From NCBI GenBank assembly GCA_964515115.1, contig CAZESB010000009.1, forward strand, positions 1 to 31,472: a DNA stretch of 31,472 nucleotides, written 5' to 3'. Source of the DNA: UBA1370 sp964515115 (lineage in GTDB: Bacteria; Patescibacteriota; Microgenomatia; UBA1400; PJMF01). Shown in pieces: positions 31,451 to 31,472 of the stretch. The position numbers were made by a program, and so were the translations under genes. The number at the start of each line of letters is the position of its first letter. The stretch's first letter is position 1. The notes under the pieces are model-generated. The model made no database searches and was not told the DNA's origin. It saw only the letters and a list, made by a program, of their open reading frames with translations.

Positions 31451-31472
31451 CGGAGGAGGTGGGATTCGAACC
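31451..31472 (-). tRNA. tRNA 3' end, probably Ser, cut by the window edge
   Basis: T-loop TTCGAAT, T-stem strand CCCAC, acceptor 3' strand CTCCTCC and discriminator G are seen on the minus strand; the rest lies outside. The G discriminator and a GGAGGAG acceptor suit tRNA-Ser, but the anticodon is not visible. CCA is not encoded. Confidence 0.75.

Noticed and set aside
1..31472. CRISPR array.
   Set aside because: No regularly spaced repeats of 20-40 bp exist; the only long exact repeats are the two assembly duplications and one 20-bp pair.

Overview
The window looks like a metagenome-assembled scaffold from an uncultivated bacterium, most likely a Patescibacteria/CPR member of the Microgenomates type. 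This is an inference from gene content, not from a marker tree: compact mixed-strand genes, many small secreted or membrane proteins of unknown function, DUF2079 and GT39-like membrane proteins, a TrpR-like orphan regulator, and many promoters sitting directly on start codons. TGA ends clear genes such as typA, so the standard bacterial code is used. Two 100-N gaps (12143-12242 and 24402-24501) are each flanked by the same 55-bp sequence on both sides. This is a scaffolding artefact, and both junctions are probably continuous.

Region 1 (1-6.3 kb): a DUF2079 membrane protein, two GNAT acetyltransferases on the minus strand and, between them, an AT-rich block. That block holds a TrpR-like repressor with a palindromic operator over its promoter, a PAPS-type sulfotransferase and a DUF3604 PHP-like protein. 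A near-identical repeat of about 28 bp lies at each end of the block.

Region 2 (6.4-11 kb): divergent tRNA-Ser(GCU) and tRNA-Ser(GGA) genes, a uridine-kinase-like P-loop kinase, a DUF3800 protein inside an exact 20-bp direct repeat with a branched hairpin element, an unknown protein, a VTT/DedA membrane protein, a polytopic membrane protein and tRNA-Arg(CCG).

Region 3 (11-15.1 kb): a minus-strand operon of acyltransferase-3, flavodoxin and M20 peptidase, then galU.

Region 4 (15.2-25.4 kb): a cell-surface neighbourhood. It contains a double CAP-domain protein, two secreted proteins of unknown function, a pterin carbinolamine dehydratase, a probable small RNA with a strong terminator, a CapA-like metallophosphatase, typA and a cold-shock protein. 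It ends with the most striking pair: a secreted DNRLRE-dockerin-alginate-lyase-like enzyme followed directly by a membrane-anchored cohesin-like protein. I read this as a minimal two-gene surface docking system.

Region 5 (25.4-31.5 kb): a KGG stress protein overlapping tail-to-tail with a free-standing homologue of the cyanophycin-synthetase N-domain (HxxEH motif), several small unknown proteins, a PhnB/VOC protein, a Phd-PIN toxin-antitoxin operon, the degraded tail of a MacB-like ABC permease, a GT39-like glycosyltransferase and a tRNA (probably Ser) cut by the window edge.
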